From assembly GCA_937888905.1 (NCBI GenBank), contig CALATA010000013.1, positions 124,001 through 188,000 on the forward strand: a stretch of DNA of 64,000 nt, in the 5' to 3' direction. This stretch comes from Terrimonas sp937888905 (lineage in GTDB: Bacteria > Bacteroidota > Bacteroidia > Chitinophagales > Chitinophagaceae). Below, piece by piece: positions 61,809-64,000 of this stretch. The stretch's first letter is position 1. Each line of letters starts with the position of its first letter. The notes under the pieces were generated by a model. That model was not told the DNA's origin, did not search any database, and saw nothing but the letters and a program-made list of their open reading frames with translations. A program made the translations under genes and the position numbers.

Positions 61809-62639
61809 ATGCAGGAAAAATCACGAACAATATTGGTGACCGGGGGAAACGGTCTGGTTGGCACACGATTGTTGCCCCAGTTGATGAAGGCGGGTTGGCA
61901 ATGTCGCGTTCTTGTACGCGGTAAAAAGGAAATGCCTGAAGGGGTGATCCCTGTTGGAGGAGATCTGTTCGACCCTTCATCGCTAACCGAAGCAGTGGAG
62001 GGGGTTTCAGCCATCATTCATTTGGCGGCAGTATTCCGGTCGTCTGATAAGGACCTGATCTGGAAGAGTAATCTGGATGGCACTTGTAATCTGCTTGCAG
62101 CAGCGAAAGTACATGCCCCTGATGCGCGCTTTATTTTTTCGAGTACCAGTCATGTCTATAATACAAACAATCCGCACCCCGGCCGCGAGGACGATGAAGT
62201 GGCTCCACAACATGCTTATCCGGCCAGCAAAGTGGCCGCCGAACATGAATTGAAGAAAAGCGGGTTGACCTGGTCGATATTGCGGTTCCCTTTTGTTTAC
62301 GGTGATGGAGACGGACACCTGGAAGCACTGCCCCAGCATGTTGTTGCGGCCAACTTTCATCCTGCCATGAGAATGAGCACCATTCACCACCGCGATATCT
62401 ATACTGCTATCAGTCTTGCGCTTAACGGAGTTATGGATAAGCGCATAGTGAACATAGCCGACGAAGCCCCGACATCTTTGTACGAGTTGTTGAAACTCGT
62501 TGGCCATACGATGGCATCTTCATCTGAACCGCTTGTCAATCCCTGGTATCTTCATGCTGATAGTTCGCTTGCCAGAAGTCTTGGATTTCAGCCGCAGATA
62601 AGGACCGTTCACCAGGCCGCACAAGAGGGGTTGCTTTGA
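61809..62639 (+). CDS. NAD(P)-dependent epimerase/dehydratase-like (SDR) protein
   Basis: 276 residues. The Rossmann motif GGNGLVGTRL (12-21) is intact, followed by the catalytic Tyr-x3-Lys in 'HAYPASKVAAE' (near 137-147) and 'FSSTSHVYN' near 110. It is an extended SDR acting on a sugar nucleotide or similar; the substrate is not clear. Confidence 0.9.
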   Translation: MQEKSRTILVTGGNGLVGTRLLPQLMKAGWQCRVLVRGKKEMPEGVIPVGGDLFDPSSLTEAVEGVSAIIHLAAVFRSSDKDLIWKSNLDGTCNLLAAAKVHAPDARFIFSSTSHVYNTNNPHPGREDDEVAPQHAYPASKVAAEHELKKSGLTWSILRFPFVYGDGDGHLEALPQHVVAANFHPAMRMSTIHHRDIYTAISLALNGVMDKRIVNIADEAPTSLYELLKLVGHTMASSSEPLVNPWYLHADSSLARSLGFQPQIRTVHQAAQEGLL

Positions 62640-62812
62640 ATTACCCCACGGGTACCAACTATGTAACCGACGGCGGCACAATCCCAACTATTTAATCATT
62701 CTGATACATTCATTAACAATGACTGCTTCCGGAGCTTGCTCGCAGTTTTTGCCTCCTCCTCTTACAATAAAATGCTGTCCCCTGTCGTATTTAAGAGACA
62801 TTTTGTTTTTAC

Positions 62813-62820
62813 TACCTTCG
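62813..62820 (+). promoter_or_regulatory. Weak -7-like box before the last AraC gene
   Basis: TACCTTCG, one base off TAnnTTTG at the seventh position, 10 bases before ATG 62831. Confidence 0.3.
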
Positions 62821-62830
62821 TGGTCCGGTC

Positions 62831-63817
62831 ATGCAACTCATTATCTCCAACCAACATAACGAAATCATTTCTTCCGGGCACACCGATAGCCCGCTGACGG
62901 CGTCTGTTTACAAGGAGTTCGCCTACCAGAGTTCCGAACCCTTCTGGCAGAGCACCGCCAGGGAAATACATTATCCGGGTACGCATATCGCCATGCACGA
63001 GGTGAACGTTCTTCAATCCGTCAACGTGCAAACCTTGGATGCGCCGCAGACGGTGAGTCTATTTTTTGTAGAAAATGGTTCGCTGGTTTCAAAAGCCGGT
63101 AAACAAACCCGCGACTGGCAGATTTCTTCGCTTCAACACAACCTGCTCTACAGCGCCTACTCTACCGATGCCACGTTTTTTGAGGAACAAAAAAATCTGC
63201 GCCTTAACATCATCAGCTTCACACCGAAAAGATTTGCAGAACTCACCGAAGGTGCCGGCAAAATAACAGACCATGTGAATAACCAGATCGCCAAAGGAAA
63301 CAGTTCAAGCCTGAGCGAACAACGCAATCTCCGGATCAACCTGTCCATGATGCGACTGTTCCGCGACCTCAAAGACAGTTCCTTCCACCCTTCTGCCAGG
63401 AAATTACATGTGGAGTCCAAAGTATTGGAATTACTTGCCCTGCAGTGCAATCAACTCGCACAAGAGACCGACGAAACGAACAATTACAAGCTTACACCCC
63501 GGGACATACAAAAACTGAACGAGGTACGTGACTATCTCCTTAATGATATCGCTTATTCACCAGGTCTTTCCGAATTATCCCGGCATTCCGGTTTGAATAT
63601 GTTCAAACTGAAATCAGGATTCAAACAATTGTTTAACCAGACCATTTTTGGTTTTCTGCGCGAACGCCGTTTGGAACATGCAATGGATCAGTTAAAAAAC
63701 AGGGATAAAGCCTTAACAGATATTGCTTACGAATCAGGATTTGCCAGCCTCGCCCATTTCAGTGATGCCTTTCGCAAGAAATACGGTTCACCGCCCGGAA
63801 AATGGCGCAACCATTGA
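62831..63817 (+). CDS. AraC-family regulator of siderophore-receptor type
   Basis: 328 residues. The long N-terminal sensor (about 1-190) resembles PchR-like regulators, with an HTH pair in the C-terminal 100 ('GLSELSRHSGLNMFKLKSGFKQLF' near 240-263 and 'ALTDIAYESGFASLAHFSDAFRKKYG' near 295-320). PchR-type proteins activate siderophore uptake and synthesis; the truncated exported protein that follows fits this idea but does not prove it. Confidence 0.9.
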   Translation: MQLIISNQHNEIISSGHTDSPLTASVYKEFAYQSSEPFWQSTAREIHYPGTHIAMHEVNVLQSVNVQTLDAPQTVSLFFVENGSLVSKAGKQTRDWQISSLQHNLLYSAYSTDATFFEEQKNLRLNIISFTPKRFAELTEGAGKITDHVNNQIAKGNSSSLSEQRNLRINLSMMRLFRDLKDSSFHPSARKLHVESKVLELLALQCNQLAQETDETNNYKLTPRDIQKLNEVRDYLLNDIAYSPGLSELSRHSGLNMFKLKSGFKQLFNQTIFGFLRERRLEHAMDQLKNRDKALTDIAYESGFASLAHFSDAFRKKYGSPPGKWRNH

Positions 63818-63893
63818 TTTTCACTTTTTGAAAATCTTACTGCTTTATCTGAAAGTCCGCCTTCCCCGCTTCAGGGAAATTTGTCTTAAAAAA

Positions 63894-64000
63894 ATGGCAA
63901 TACCCAAAAAAGGCAGCATTGTGCTTCTTCTCTCCGCTCTTTACGGCGTGATCCCCGCAGCAGCTCAGCAACCCGAGATCAAACTGGACATCTATCACAG
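63894..64000 (+). CDS. Exported protein, start only
   Basis: 35 codons from ATG 63894 before the window ends. The first 25 residues are a signal peptide (basic start 'MAIPKKG', hydrophobic core, 'AAAQQ' cleavage site). It follows the AraC gene by 76 bases. A TonB-dependent receptor or another envelope protein is possible; identity cannot be determined. Confidence 0.55.
   Translation, partial: MAIPKKGSIVLLLSALYGVIPAAAQQPEIKLDIYH

Overview
This 64-kb window is chromosomal DNA from a Bacteroidota bacterium, most likely the Chitinophagaceae / Sphingobacteriia side of the phylum. The evidence is a SusC/SusD pair, a long (516-residue) signal peptidase I, the Bacteroidota suf gene order, many promoter-like TAnnTTTG boxes, weak or absent Shine-Dalgarno sequences, and several families (DUF983, DUF4268, DUF5694, DUF6620) common in that group. 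No phage, plasmid, transposase or CRISPR was seen. Family assignments come from reading protein motifs without a database search.

Layout. 1-10.4 kb is mostly housekeeping: end of a Dps gene, a Tat-exported Gfo/Idh/MocA oxidoreductase, csaA-ogt, cdd, lepB, an NtrC-type regulator without a DNA-binding domain, pdhB, a YpdA-like reductase, a small barrel protein and a thiolase. 10.7-15.5 kb is a susC-susD pair. 15.5-21.2 kb holds DUF983/AraC, DUF4268, a sorbosone-dehydrogenase-like lipoprotein, an L,D-transpeptidase, a 38-residue membrane peptide and dapA. 21.5-27.7 kb is the suf Fe-S assembly operon (sufB-C-D-S-E-DUF59-rrf2, minus strand) with a candidate operator at its promoter. 27.9-31.3 kb has an AraC regulator divergent from a membrane protein, accA and a tRNA-Asp.

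31.3-43.9 kb is an accessory-looking region of small uncharacterised genes. It contains two inverted copies of a ~225-bp MITE-like element, a lone HsdR_N-domain protein, a SMI1/KNR4 protein, and a four-gene cassette (SPFH+SHOCT, zinc ribbon, coiled-coil zinc ribbon, DUF6620) whose SPFH gene is frameshifted. 43.9-46.7 kb is a first sulfur cluster: thioredoxin, TauE/SafE and a persulfide-dioxygenase-like protein fused to rhodanese domains. Then come a sialate O-acetylesterase-like enzyme, a GluQ-type tRNA synthetase paralogue with no canonical start codon, and a second tRNA-Asp identical to the first.

49.9-64 kb holds two Crp/Fnr regulators, a MacAB-like ABC efflux set, and a second, larger sulfur cluster (Crp/Fnr, TauE/SafE, MBL-rhodanese, rhodanese, two small membrane proteins, split YeeE/YedE transporter). 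It ends with a CDP-alcohol phosphatidyltransferase, an AraC remnant, two intact AraC regulators, a nucleoside-sugar-epimerase-like protein and the start of an exported protein. The two sulfur clusters repeat the TauE/SafE + MBL-rhodanese core, which suggests thiosulfate/sulfide import, persulfide oxidation and sulfite export.
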